DNA from: Smittia aterrima
Lineage: Eukaryota; Arthropoda; Insecta; Diptera; Chironomidae
DNA length: 64,000 nucleotides
NCBI GenBank assembly: GCA_033063855.1
Contig: CP093830.1
Location: forward strand, 1,860,854-1,924,853
Direction: 5' to 3'
Shown one piece after another: positions 12,364-23,627 of this stretch. Every line of letters starts with the position of its first letter. Positions within the stretch are counted from its first letter, which is position 1. Under the pieces are notes generated by a model. The model saw only the letters and a program-made list of their open reading frames with translations. It was not told the origin of the DNA and did no database searches. Position numbers and translations under genes: made by a program.

Positions 12364-13965
12364 ATGTCTCCAAATAACTATTCACTAACTGAGACTGCGA
12401 AGTCAACTACACAGGAGCCTTGCATTTTACCTAGTAATGAGATGGAAGTTGTAAACGTAAGTGAAACTATATGTGATCTTTTCAATAAATACTGAACTCA
12501 ATTTCACAGAGAAAAAGCAAAAACATTTTAAATTCAACGGAGCAAGCGAAGGATCTCAATGGAAACCTCATTGAGAATGAAGAACCTGATAAACATAGAA
12601 TAACACCAGCTTGGTTTAATATTTTTGGATTTGTTTATCTTCATTACGAATTAATCAATGCAAGATTATATGTTTCAATCAATGGAACTCTTCTTTTCGG
12701 TAATTGCATCAAAATTTAACTGAACACAAAGCTTAACCAACAAATTTTCACGTGCAGCTATAATCATTGGTCTCTTCACTGGCTTCGGGATCACTGCAGG
12801 AGCTCATCGTCTTTGGGCTCATGGAGCCTACAAAGCTAACAGGAAACTTAAATATCTTCTCGTCATGTTCGAAACGATGGCTTTCCAAAACAGCGTTATC
12901 GAATGGGTTCGCGATCATCGTGTTCATCATAAGTAAATTAAGAATTAATTCCACGAGAATCTCGTTTTTTGATAAAAAAAAAACCAATTTTAGATTCACT
13001 GACACAAATGCCGATCCACACAACGCGTCCAGAGGATTTTTCTTCTCTCATATGGGTTGGTTGATGTGCAAGAAGCATCCTGACGTCAAGACGTTCGGAG
13101 CCAAAGTCAATATGAGTGATCTTGAAGCAGACCCGCTTCTCGTCTTCCAACACAAGTAAAAATGGCGTCAAAACTATTTTTAGCTGATTTGTTATTCTAA
13201 ACTTCCAATCTAATGCAGATATTACCTGTTTCTGATGCCGATCATGTGCTTTGGGGTCCCATCTTTCGTTCCTTGGTATTTCTGGGGAGAAGACTTCTAC
13301 ACAGCATACGTCGTTGCTGGCGTATCTCGTTATGTCATCGTGTAAGTTGAAAAGGATCATTAATATTTTATAATTTTAATGATTCAATTCATCTTAACAG
13401 TTTGCATATTACGTGGCTTATCAATTCTGCTGCTCACATGTGGGGCGACAAACCTTACGATCAGTTTATTCGGCCAGTCGATACTTCCCTCGTCTCGTTC
13501 ATCGCATTTGGAGAAGGCAAGTCGTAAAAAAGTTTATAGCATTTTGATGAGTTCTTCAATGGTCTTAATGTTTCAGGATTCCACAACTATCACCACGTAT
13601 TTCCTTGGGATTATAAAACTTCAGAGTTAGGAATTTACTGGTGTAATATCACGAATGCCTTCCTGGATTTCTTTGCTTGGATTGGTAAACTTCTTTATCT
13701 TCAACGGGAATTCTGATGAAACTAATTTCTCGATTTCTTCACAGGATGGGCGACTGATCTTAAGACTGTGTCATTGGAAATGATACAGAAACGTGCTTTG
13801 AGAACTGGCGATGGAAGTCATAGACACGCTAAAGAAATCGCTAATGGAAAGCCAGGAGAAAATCACTTGGAGAGGGATGATGAACATTTCTGGGGCTGGA
13901 ATGATGAACTCATGACAGCTGAGGACAAAAGAGATGTTACTATTATTAATAAGACGGAAGATTAA
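12364..13965 (+). CDS. Acyl-CoA delta-9 desaturase, tandem copy C (divergent)
   Basis: Eight coding exons: 12364-12456, 12510-12699, 12758-12932, 12994-13155, 13219-13341, 13401-13516, 13577-13684 and 13745-13965, 395 residues. The histidine boxes are intact: HRLWAH, HRVHH and HNYHH. The N-terminal 95 residues are unlike the other copies. The conserved 'PGPEYKLEIVWRN' type segment before the first membrane span is replaced by a charged, Asn/Lys-rich stretch and HRITPAWFNIFGF. Intron 6 uses a GC donor (see its own entry). The downstream part (WATDLKTVS, RTGDGSH) is conserved. All catalytic histidines are present, so I expect an active enzyme, perhaps with altered chain-length preference or localisation. 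A poly(A) signal is at 14060-14065. Confidence 0.91.
13517..13576 (+). other. GC-AG intron in desaturase C
   Basis: The exon ends GAGAAG and the intron begins GCAAGT and ends TTTCAG. Splicing here joins the GEG and FHNYHH residues in frame. Copy D has an intron at the same codon position with a normal GT donor. The flanking bases AG/GCAAGT match the strong consensus known for GC-AG introns of the major spliceosome. No nearby GT restores the frame. Confidence 0.88.
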
Positions 13966-16536
13966 ATAGGCTGCACTTTAGATAATTTATTTTTTAATGA
14001 GACATTGGAGATTATGCTTCTATAGTTAGTAATTTAAAGATAAAACGAGGTTTTTGAAAAATAAAATTGATTAAATAATTTGAGCTAAATTTGACTTCGT
14101 TTTTTGAAGGTGACATAACTTCATCAAATTTTCTTAAAGTTTTCGAGTTCGACTTTCAGAGGTAGAGCTTTCAGGAGCTGGTTTGCAATGCGTTTCAACT
14201 AAAACTAAATATCTAACACAATCAAAACTACAAATTTATTCTTAACTAAAACTTTTGCATAAATTTGCAAAATATTAACGTTTGATTTGAAAATTATGCA
14301 AAAGAAATGAAAACTTGGATAACTATAAAAAGTTTCGTTTGATGAAACTTGTTCCTTGCTCATTTAAAATGTTTCATTTGTTTAAATTTTTTATGTCGAT
14401 AATGGATTGTATATGTCGATTGTATAAATCATGTCTCGTTTTAAATCTCAAAGTGTCTGGCATTGTTGAATTATTCAATTTAGTAGTTTTAAGTTCGTCT
14501 CGTTTATAGTTTTTGAAGATTTTTTTTTTTTTTGAAAGAATCGTGCCAATTTTAATTATTCAGAATCGATTTCTTCTTCAATATTGTTTATAAACTCTTC
14601 TTCTCAACTTTACTCGTGGGCCAATAAATTAAAATGATGAACCTGATTTGCAGCATGTTCAGCCGACGGTATCAGTGAACTCTGGTGACTTCAAATGTCA
14701 TTGGTGGGCGCTATGTCTTCAACGAAGATTGCGCTCTCCCTCGCGCATTACGCGGATTACTTCTCAAAATTTTAAATGTAGAAGAACTTTTTTTCGTAAA
14801 TTATTCTTAAGTAGAATCTCAATAATTCGCATTCATATCTTTAAATTATGATTTGCGAATATTTTCAAGATCAATCGGCCGACTTGTTTTGTTTTGGATT
14901 ATGTCAATGCATTTTCACCTTGAAATATCATCTATTCAAATATTTGTTCCACCCATTTAAAGCTTCTTCCCATTTTCGGGCAATTTCACCTGCTGATGTT
15001 AACATTCAAATCTTCAAGAGAGAAAGAGATGGCACGATTGTGACGACACAGTCTCATCTTCACGCAGTGTTAGGCAGCGAATAATCTTTTTGGAACAAAA
15101 TTTACATAAAAGACGATTTGCGTTATGTTAGGGAATTTCGAAGCAGAAAAGAAACTTGAGAATGCAAAACGTTAAAATTTTTCTTCTGTCTTCGTATTAG
15201 AATTTGCGTCATTCGAATAATTTCAAAGATTACCGGCAAAGCTTAAAGATAAACTTTGTTTATGGCCAAAAACTGTTTGAAGAGGTTTCCAAATAACTGG
15301 TTTTAGGAAATTTAAAACTTCTTACATAAAAATGAAGTCAAACTCTCACTTTCGTTGAAACTCATTCGCTCATTAAGAATTTTACAAACTCTGCTAAAGA
15401 GCGGAACTTTGCAAAATTATGCAATATCAAATTTTTTAAATCACAATGCTTCGTCGTCAGAATAAGCTACTTCGATTTGGCGTTGTTTCGAGAATTCTCT
15501 AAAAGAACGAAGTCGAATTCCCTTGTGAAAAAGATTTAAAGAGCTTTAGACTTAAAAGCGTAATTTGATTTATCTTAAAAGATCAAACCCACAGTTGTAC
15601 TTAAACTTAAAAGAAGTGATTATACAAAACAAGTCAAGCTCATCTCATCAATTTATTGCTGCATATTCTTAAAATTGATCTTTTCGTCAGATATTTTGGC
15701 CACGATGACTTTCATTATCTTCATAGACGATCGATATTGATTCGCTGTCAAATCCAAGCGACCACAAATCCAGTTTCCGCCGTAATAATTTTCTCTCTTA
15801 ATTTCATCTTCTCAGCGACACGAAAACTTAAGGTGAGGAACCAAAAGCTTGTGTTCAGTTTTGCTTTAGAGTTGTGACCGTACAGTCGCCTCACAGATCC
15901 TTCTAACTTTGAAGTGAAGTTTGAAATATTTCAGTGAATGGAATTTCCTTTTCATTTTTAGAAACGTGACTCAAATAATAAATAGTCTAGTGAGTTGATT
16001 AAAGAGAAGATTTTTTTCATTTTGGTAAGTTCAAACAAACTTTTACTGAAAAGCACAATTGCGAATCAGCTCAAACGTGTCTCGCTTTTGTGTCTTCTTC
16101 GTAAGCTAAGCAATCAATCATTTTCGGTCGTGCATGCTCTCAAGCAATGTTTGTTGATAATAGAGAAATTTTTATCTCGAAGTTTCACATTTTTAAAGCG
16201 CATTACGCAATGACGACAAATGTTTCTAATCATTTTCTAAAATCTCACGTTTGAAGACCTAAAAGTGAAATCTTGATGAATAGTTCATTGAGCGAAAGGG
16301 TCTCCAACGAACAATCGTTCAACTTTTGTGAAACGTGCTTTTCGAAAAAATGCTAATCTCGAATGACCGTGAAAACCAAGTCGAATCTCACCCTTTGCGA
16401 CAGCGTTTGAAAACCAGTTAATAGACATCGCGGAGCTTCACCACGAGCAGACGACGAATAAATTTACTACGATTTCGATTTGTTTGTGAAATTTATATTT
16501 TCTCAACAGGTTTCATCACTAAAAATTGAATATCAA
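13966..16536. other. Non-coding stretch between desaturases C and D
   Basis: About 2.6 kb of AT-rich sequence. Open frames are short and show no family resemblance. An acceptor-like site (TCTCAACAG) ends at 16509, 27 bases before the start of copy D, again suggesting an untranslated leader exon. Confidence 0.5.
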
Positions 16537-18051
16537 ATGGCTCCAAATCCAACAAGTGAAAGTGCTCTCGTCAACCGATCCACAGAAACAAGCAGAATTC
16601 TTGTAAGTTCATTTTATAAAAGAATATCAATCATTGAAACTAATTTTAATTCATTTACAGAAAGATCGTCCGCATTGGGATCCTTATCATGTAAAGCCAG
16701 GAGAGAAGCCTTACAAATTAGAAATCGTCTGGCGAAATGTGTTTGCCTTTATTTATCTTCACTCTGCAGCTCTTTATGCATTCACTTATCCTCTGCCATG
16801 GTCTACGCTTATAATTTGTAAGTCAAACAAAATTTCTTGATTACGCAAACAGTTCAAACAAATTTTTTTTTCTTAAGTCTTCGTCTTTGCGATAACTGGA
16901 TCTTATGGAATTTCGTCCGGATCTCATCGTCTCTGGGCTCATAAATGTTACAAAGCCAATTTAAAATTGAGACTTTTGTTGCTCTTCTTCCAAACGATCG
17001 CTTTCCAGAATTGCGTTATCGAGTGGGTTCGTGATCATCGCGTTCATCATAAATACAGTGACACCAATGCTGATCCACACAACGCAAGCCGAGGATTCTT
17101 CTTCTCTCATATTGGTTGGTTGATGTGCAAGAAACATCCGGACGTTAGAAAGTATGGAGCTAAAGTTGACATGAGTGACTTAGAGGCCGATCCATTGTTG
17201 AAGTTTCAAGAGAAGTAAATGAAAATGTTAATTTTTTAAACCAAATAACTAACATTTAATTTTTTTGAAGATATTATTTGATCCTGGTGCCACTCTGCAG
17301 TTTCCTTTTGCCTTGCTTCTTGTCTGTTTACTTCTTTGATAGACCATTCATGGAATGTTGGCATTGGACAATGTTCAGATACATCGTCACACTTCACATT
17401 ACTTGGTCAATCAATTCAGTTTCACACATTTGGGGAGGAAAGCCGTTTGAAAAGTTAGTAATCTTAATAATTAGATGTTAATAGTGTTTATTAACTTTAA
17501 TTAAACTTACAGAGATATTAAGCCAACTGACACTTACATCATCGGATTTTTAGCTTTCGGAGAAGGTAATTGAAATAATTTAGCGTCCCAGAGTTAAGTG
17601 ACTGGATAATTATTTGTTTAGGCTGGCATAACTATCATCACGTGTATCCCTGGGATTACAAAGTCTCGGAACTTCCACGCTACTGGTGCAACTTCTCGAT
17701 TCCATTCATCAACTTCTTTGCATGGCTAGGATGGGCCACAGATCTTAAGACAGTTTCTGATGAAATGATTCGCAAGCGAGTTTTGAGAACTGGCGATGGA
17801 AGTCACAGATATGCGAAAGAAACTGACAAACAGAAGACAGCAAGGGAGCTTCTCGAGGCTTACAACAATAAAGTGAACAACAACAACGAAGAAATTGATG
17901 AACATGTTGACACACTTTGGGGTTGGGGTGAGTCGTAAATTATTTATATCAAATTTCATATTTTTAAAAATCAAATTTCTTAGGTGATAACGACATGGAT
18001 GCGGAAGAAAAGAAAGACGTGAAGATCTTGCATCCCAAATTTGGTTTATAA
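16537..18051 (+). CDS. Acyl-CoA delta-9 desaturase, tandem copy D
   Basis: Seven coding exons: 16537-16602, 16661-16817, 16878-17214, 17271-17453, 17513-17565, 17622-17927 and 17984-18051, 389 residues. The histidine boxes are HRLWAH, HRVHH and HNYHH. The segment KPYKLEIVWRNVFAF before the first membrane span is conserved. Exon 3 fuses what are two exons in the other copies, running straight through HRVHHKYSDTNADPH. Two introns (after the phase-2 FEK codon and after GEG) are shared with copy B or C, so intron content is mosaic among the four paralogs. The protein ends in HPKFGL, an extension not seen in copies A-C. A poly(A) signal is at 18122-18127. Confidence 0.92.
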
Positions 18052-18762
18052 TCAAAATTTCTCCAACAAACTAATTCAAAATATATTTAACAAAAAAATT
18101 TGTGTTTTGATAATCGCAATCAATAAAGCTTCGACATTGAAACCGTCACCTGTTTGATTTCACAAGAAGATGATCGAAGATGAAAACGATCGCGTAGTCG
18201 GAAATTCTAACGCAACAACAAAAAATTTACGACATCAAATTTTGTTGAGAAGGACAAAGAATTCGCGACATATACCGCAACACTAGTTAACGTTAACTTT
18301 ATCGGTATCCGTGACCCTGCGCTCGTAACAAAGTTCCATCTGTTGAAGTCCAAACACAACAGGTTTATCTTCTTTTTCCGTCATCAAATCTTCTTACAAA
18401 ACGTTTTCATTTCATCGCCTGATTTCAAGTTTATTAAGTTGCGCAATCTCAGGAATGTTTATTGACGTAGCCTTATATGAAAGATTTGATGACCTACGAA
18501 ATCGGATAAACCAAACTATTTTCGTTAGTTTAATTTAATTAGTCCAATGACAAAGTAGTTAAGCATTTCCCATAGCTCATTGTCTAATTTTAGCTCCAGA
18601 AACGTTAGAGTTGATGATGTAATCGACATTTGTTTTTTCTTTTAAGTGAGACAATGGTGAAATTTTATTATTAACAATTAAAGAGTTGCACAGAGATAAA
18701 ATTAAAATCTTAAGATCTAAACAGTCAAAAATATTTTAGAAATTTCTGTGATACACATTCGG
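18052..18762. other. Convergent intergenic region, desaturase D and Osiris-like gene
   Basis: About 0.7 kb between two 3' ends. I see nothing beyond probable 3' untranslated sequence. Confidence 0.5.
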
Positions 18763-19572
18763 TTACTCTTTGTAGCCTGGATTGAAGTAAATTGTTGATT
18801 GCATTTCTCGATCGAGTGCATGTTGGCGAGCTAGATAGATGAGCGCTGACATTAGAGCAAATGAGTTAACAACGGTGGTGAAAGCAGTTGCTAATTTGAG
18901 GATTGGAATCAAAAACGGCAGAAAGCCAGCGAAGACCATTGCAGGGGCAATGAGCAGCGGTAGACCGACCTGAAGATATTGCGATTTTCTCTTCATTGCA
19001 CCTTTATCTGCCTCGCTTGGCGGTTCATCCTTTGTAGTTTCACTTTTCTTGTCATCATCGTCATATTCTTCATCGGAGTCTGACTTCGCTCGACCTACAA
19101 AATCTTTTTCTTCAAACTTCTTGATTGAGAACTCCAAGTCGTTGGTCTTGCTTGGAACAATCTTGACCAACATGTTCGGGATGAATCGCAAGACTATTGG
19201 TCGTTGCTTGAAGAATCGTTGAAAGCCCTCGGTTAAGCGTTGATTCAATTCAACTTCATTCAATCGCAATAAACCTTCAGGAATTTCATGAGGAAGATTT
19301 TGCTCACTCTTCAAAATATTTTTAAGGAACTCGGCTGTGCTCTTATCAGTTTCAGGAATGTCATAGCCTCGTGTCTCCAATCGAAGTAAAACAAAATATT
19401 TCAAGCATCGAAGGAGATTGAATTTTTGAATGCAGCGGAAAATTTGGTTCGGTAGTGAGGCCTTAACGTAGGCAATTGTGCTGTCTTTCTCTTTGCTCTC
19501 TTCACTCGTAGACGGTGCCACAAGTAAAACTGTCACGAAGATGAAACAAAATAGCGAACACTTCATTTTCAT
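18763..19572 (-). CDS. Osiris-family (DUF1676) secreted/membrane protein
   Basis: A single exon of 269 residues. Osiris proteins are insect-specific and act in endosomal or secretory trafficking in cuticle-producing cells. Residues 1-23 form a signal peptide. The two-cysteine region is visible as FRCIQKFNLLRCLKY. A charged central part contains an acidic cluster (DSDEEYDDDD). Near the C-terminus a hydrophobic block (LQVGLPLLIAPAMVFAGF) continues into a second hydrophobic stretch. The tyrosine-containing tail and the length fit the family. Most Osiris genes lie in one conserved cluster; this gene is apparently isolated, so I do not assign a number. Confidence 0.82.
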   Translation of the reverse strand: MKMKCSLFCFIFVTVLLVAPSTSEESKEKDSTIAYVKASLPNQIFRCIQKFNLLRCLKYFVLLRLETRGYDIPETDKSTAEFLKNILKSEQNLPHEIPEGLLRLNEVELNQRLTEGFQRFFKQRPIVLRFIPNMLVKIVPSKTNDLEFSIKKFEEKDFVGRAKSDSDEEYDDDDKKSETTKDEPPSEADKGAMKRKSQYLQVGLPLLIAPAMVFAGFLPFLIPILKLATAFTTVVNSFALMSALIYLARQHALDREMQSTIYFNPGYKE

Positions 19573-20638
19573 TGCAATGCTTTACGGTTTCTCGATTCCG
19601 TTTGAAATTTATTTTGCATTCAAACTCAGAACGATCTTAGTCTCGCGAATGTTGGTCAGATACTGAAGCTTGAAGATCTTTTGCATTAACTTGCAAAGAA
19701 GGAAATTCTTTCTTCGCTCTTTTTAACGAGATTCGCTCTTGCCAAGATGAATTTTCCAAGATTGCTGTCGCTCGAGAGAGATTTCTCGTTCAATCTAGAA
19801 AACTTGAACAATTATCTTTTTTATTGTTGATGAATGTTTCATTTCGCGGGAAAACAAATTTAAAATTAAATAAAAATGAAAATGTCTTCAAACTTATAAA
19901 ATAAGGATAATGATCCATCCCTTCATTCATTCAATAATTCTAAACCAGGTCAAAATCGTCAATTAATCTCGTTTTGATAATCAACGAGTCCCGTAAATTG
20001 TTCCACTCTGCCTAGCGGCTCTAAGATATTCATCATTCGGCAAGCTATCGCTTTAACTGATAACCTCATTTCCAAGCCAATTAGACAGCTATCGATGTCT
20101 CATCGAGTGATTAGCCATAATTTCATGATGAACTAACTTGGAAAGAAAGTGATTCTAGTTGTTCCAAAGGAAGTCGTTCGTGATTTGCAAATCAAACCAT
20201 TCAGCGCCGTTGGAATTTCTTTCTGCCAAGGAAATTTCACATTCAAGGCGCGTTCATAATTCTTGCTTTCGATGTCAACACGTGGAAACAATTCTTTTGT
20301 GTATTGTTGAAGGGAAAAGTGTCTGTCGAGTAAGTTGTAATGATTTTCGACTGTTCATTGTTTATTTATGAGCACAAGAATTTCTCCAACACTCGCACGA
20401 TGTTCGATTGAGTTAAATTAATGAAATCGCCAGCGCAACTTAATTTCTATTCACAACTCGTGTCATTTTAACAAGAATATTTGGGGGATTTCGCGACAGT
20501 TTGCGTTCGTAGCAATTGCAACAAAATTAAATATTGAAAATGAATTGAAATGCCAGAAAATCATTCAGTTTGATTTAATTGATTGTCAGTGAAGGATCGT
20601 TTTGCTTTGCAAGTAAATAAATAAAATTACTTTTTGAG
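19573..20638. other. Divergent non-coding region
   Basis: About 1.1 kb between the starts of the Osiris-like gene (minus) and the small membrane protein gene (plus), so it probably holds both promoters. No exon was recognised. Confidence 0.5.
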
Positions 20639-21159
20639 ATGGCCAGTTTAAATAAAGTTTTGTTGGTTTCAATTGTGATTTTGTATTTAACGAGTTTTGT
20701 GCTATGTGAAGACAAATCCAACTTGGAAGGTTCGAAGGAACAAAAGTTTTATTTAAAGTTGTTTAAACCAAATTTACTTCTCGTCAATAGAATCGAGAAC
20801 ATTCGGGCATCACTTCCTGAAAAGAATTAGCTTTGCAATTATTCCAGCTGGTGAGTCGATGTGAGAGAAATAGTTTTTAAAAGCCTTTAAGTAATATTTT
20901 GATTAGCCTTCGTCGTGGGAATGATTACAACACTTTTGGGAGCTTTGACTGTTGTGTCTGTGAATGGTCTTGGAGTTGGGGTGAGATGACTCAAATCTAA
21001 AATGTGAGAGTGACTTTTAACAAATTTGATTCTACTCAGGTTGTTCTATTGGTTCTCACAATCGGACAAATGCTCGCTCGAAGTCTTCCTTCTGCACTTC
21101 CACTACAAACAACTTATGCTGCTCTTCCACCATCGCCTTACCCTGTCAGTCATTGGTGA
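20639..21159 (+). CDS. Small secreted hydrophobic protein (114 residues)
   Basis: Four coding exons: 20639-20729, 20791-20850, 20907-20980 and 21040-21159. Without the first intron (61 nt, donor GTTCGA, acceptor CAATAG) the reading frame stops at 20830. With it, the frame runs through SRTFGHHFLKRISFAIIPA into a long hydrophobic stretch (GMITTLLGALTVVS, then GVGVVLLVLTIGQML). There is a signal peptide at residues 1-24, two probable membrane segments and a proline-rich tail ending in SHW. The hydrophobic part resembles the C-terminal region of Osiris-like proteins, and both neighbours are of that general type, but I do not recognise the family with certainty. The first donor is weak, so the frame across this intron is the main support. 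Confidence 0.7.
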
Positions 21160-21961
21160 TAAGAATCGACCTAGAATAGCATCAAGTTGTTAATTTATTT
21201 ATTTATTCATCGAATTTCCTCGCCTCTTAAGAAAGTGTCAATAAACATTTTCTTTTTTCAATCAAATTATTCACTGTGATGGTTTACATTTGCGGTCAGT
21301 GTAGCGACACCCTCAATCAACTTAATCGCTGACAGGAAAATTTCCGCAAGCAAAAAATATTTGGAGTGTAAAAAATGTTTCGCGACTATCGATTGACTTT
21401 GGCATTAAAACTTTCAAGCACGATTGACTCTTCTAATCGACGATATCAGCTGATGAAGCGTTAAAAGCTTCTCGATCTGATTAAACGAGCAAATCAACGA
21501 TGCATTCTTACATTGATGCACTAAACTGATGAAACAAAGAAATTAGATTAGTAGAACACGCGGCAAAATAAACGAAAGTTTCGTGGTTAGAGTCGTTTTG
21601 TTTTCTCGCTATTTTGACGTCTACAGAAATGAAAATAATCACCAGAACTTTTAAATTGATTAACCGCAAGTCTAAAGATGTTTATTGAAAACATTTCAAT
21701 CTCAATTTTCAAACGCAGGTGCAAACACAAACCAAGTTAGAATGAAAGTCTCGATAACCGTAATAAACGGTTTTCTTGCATCTCTCACTTACGGAGCAGC
21801 TCATGCAGTTTGTTTCCTCTCAGTTTCGCATGCACTGCCTTGCTCACAATTGAAAATCGTGATTGGTTTTTCTTAGCGACTCAGTCTTAAGTGAAGCGTC
21901 ATCTCAAGAGGATCAAAAAAAAAAGCTTTTTCAACAAATTATTTCATAAAAAAATAATCAA
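21160..21961. other. Intergenic region
   Basis: About 0.8 kb. It holds a poly(A) signal (AATAAA) for the preceding gene near 21240 and otherwise nothing recognisable. Confidence 0.5.
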
Positions 21962-23008
21962 ATGATGATAATTAGGAATCTTTCTTTTGCTTTGTTAATC
22001 GTTTTCATCGCGAATTATAAAGTTAATTGTGCAATGAAGAAATCATGGAAGTCTGCTGCTAATTTCGACACGGACATTCCAAAGTTTACTCCTTTCGGAA
22101 CTGAAGAAAAGTTAAAAGAAAAGGATTCGATTGAATTGAAAGTTGAAACAACTCAATCACCGCCAAGTCCATCACCATCAGCTGAAACTTTACCTTTAGT
22201 CAGCAGACTTAGCAGCAAAATTAAAGCTCCACCGCAAAACATTTCTGATGTTTACAATTTCATCACGAAGGAGACAGATAAGAAGACAAATATCGAGTTA
22301 AACATGGCTCAAGATTCTGAAGAAGATCTTCCATTGAAATCATATTCTGAAGCTCAACATGAAGCTGATCGCAATCAAATTGACATTTCACAAATTCTGA
22401 GTGATTTAATGGAAAACGCAGATGAGTCAACAACAACCGACGAACCTGAAGATGAAATCGAAATTCATGAGAATGAAGCAACAAATTCAACTGAATATAA
22501 AGTTGGCTCACTATTGAACGTCACAGTGGTTGATGATGATTCCAGTAAAGACAGTTTAGTAAACGTGAACGTGGATCAAAACACTTTGAAGCGGATTTTC
22601 ACAGGTAGTCGTGTCGATCGATTTGTTCAATTATTTAAAGTAACGACAAGCTAACGAATTTGTTTTTGCTTCATTTTGATTTCAGGTCGAGGAAGAAAGA
22701 ACGGTCTCTTGGAAAGAGTTGTTCCTTTGTTCATTTTGCCGTTTCTGATTCAATCAGCATTCGTTCCTTTCATCGTCACGATGATCAAACTCTTCCTCAT
22801 GAAATCCTTGTTTGCTGGTAAAATTGCTGTTTTATTATTGCTTCTTGGAGCTTTGAAGAATCATCAGAACGGCATGTACATGAAGTCGATGCAACACAAC
22901 CCTTACAACATTTACAAAGACTATCCTTCGCCTTTCCCTGAGCGACGCATTGAGACTAGTTTCGATGGATACAAAGTTGAAGGCAAACCTAACGCTGTCA
23001 TCAATTAA
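21962..23008 (+). CDS. Secreted acidic protein with hydrophobic C-terminal domain, Osiris-like
   Basis: Two exons, 21962-22604 and 22686-23008, 321 residues. Residues 1-24 form a signal peptide. A long acidic, Ser/Thr/Asp/Glu-rich region of about 180 residues follows, including TTTDEPEDEIE. The end of exon 1 carries an amphipathic segment (VNVDQNTLKRIFTG). Exon 2 encodes a basic turn (GRGRKN) and two hydrophobic segments (FLIQSAFVPFIV and AGKIAVLLLLLGAL), then a Tyr/Pro-rich tail. This order of signal peptide, acidic region, RKK-like turn, paired hydrophobic segments and tyrosine-rich tail is Osiris-like, but the two-cysteine region is missing. The role is unknown; a part in cuticle secretion is an inference from the resemblance and the neighbouring gene. 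Confidence 0.75.
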
Positions 23009-23627
23009 ATGATTTTTATTTTCAAAATCTTTCATCTCAGCACCAAATGAATTACTTTAAGAATTTATGTTTCACACAAACTCAAAGCTTTTATCTCTAT
23101 AATTTATTCAGAAAATAAAGTTTAGTTTCTACCTCAATTAGATTTTGTTTTTAATTAAAGTCTTCAATATAATTATTTACTTTCGAACGTAATTGCGAGA
23201 GAGGTATTGAATAATTGTAGCGACGATTTCATCTTTCAGACAACAGAAAATGAAAACTTCGATGCTAGAAATAGAACAAGTTAGACCAAGCCATATGAGA
23301 GAATATGTGTCACTGCCGGTTTTACGATCTGGTTTTGCGATGATGCATTCTGGAGCAAGACGGGAAAGCAAGAAAGACTCGCTTTTAGATTTCATTTGAA
23401 TGAAAAATGTTTCTTCGTTCACTCATGAAAGAAATGCAAGAGAAGCTGATGATCTAAGAAGATTACGATATCTCAAGCTTGACGCTTGGAGCTTCTGCTT
23501 AAGAATCTTTAAATCAAAAGTCAACACCTGAGATAAAATCAAGCGAGATAAGGGAAAATTTAAATAGAGAACGAATCTCCATGAGAAAAGTCGGAAAGTT
23601 CAAAGATCTTCTTTTAAAATTGTGAAA
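23009..23627. other. Intergenic region before the transporter gene
   Basis: About 0.6 kb. It contains a poly(A) signal (AATAAA) near 23115 and probably the promoter of the downstream transporter. No other feature was seen. Confidence 0.5.

Noticed and set aside
12938..13360. 140-codon open frame on the minus strand
   Set aside because: It lies antisense to exons 4-5 of desaturase C, whose family motifs and splice sites are clear. The antisense peptide has no recognisable features.
20639..20830. Pseudogene or frameshift reading of the small secreted protein gene
   Set aside because: A 61-base intron with AG acceptor restores the frame exactly and leads into coherent membrane segments, so a break need not be assumed.
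22263..22511. 82-codon minus-strand frame inside the acidic secreted protein gene
   Set aside because: It mirrors a low-complexity coding exon, so it is an antisense shadow.
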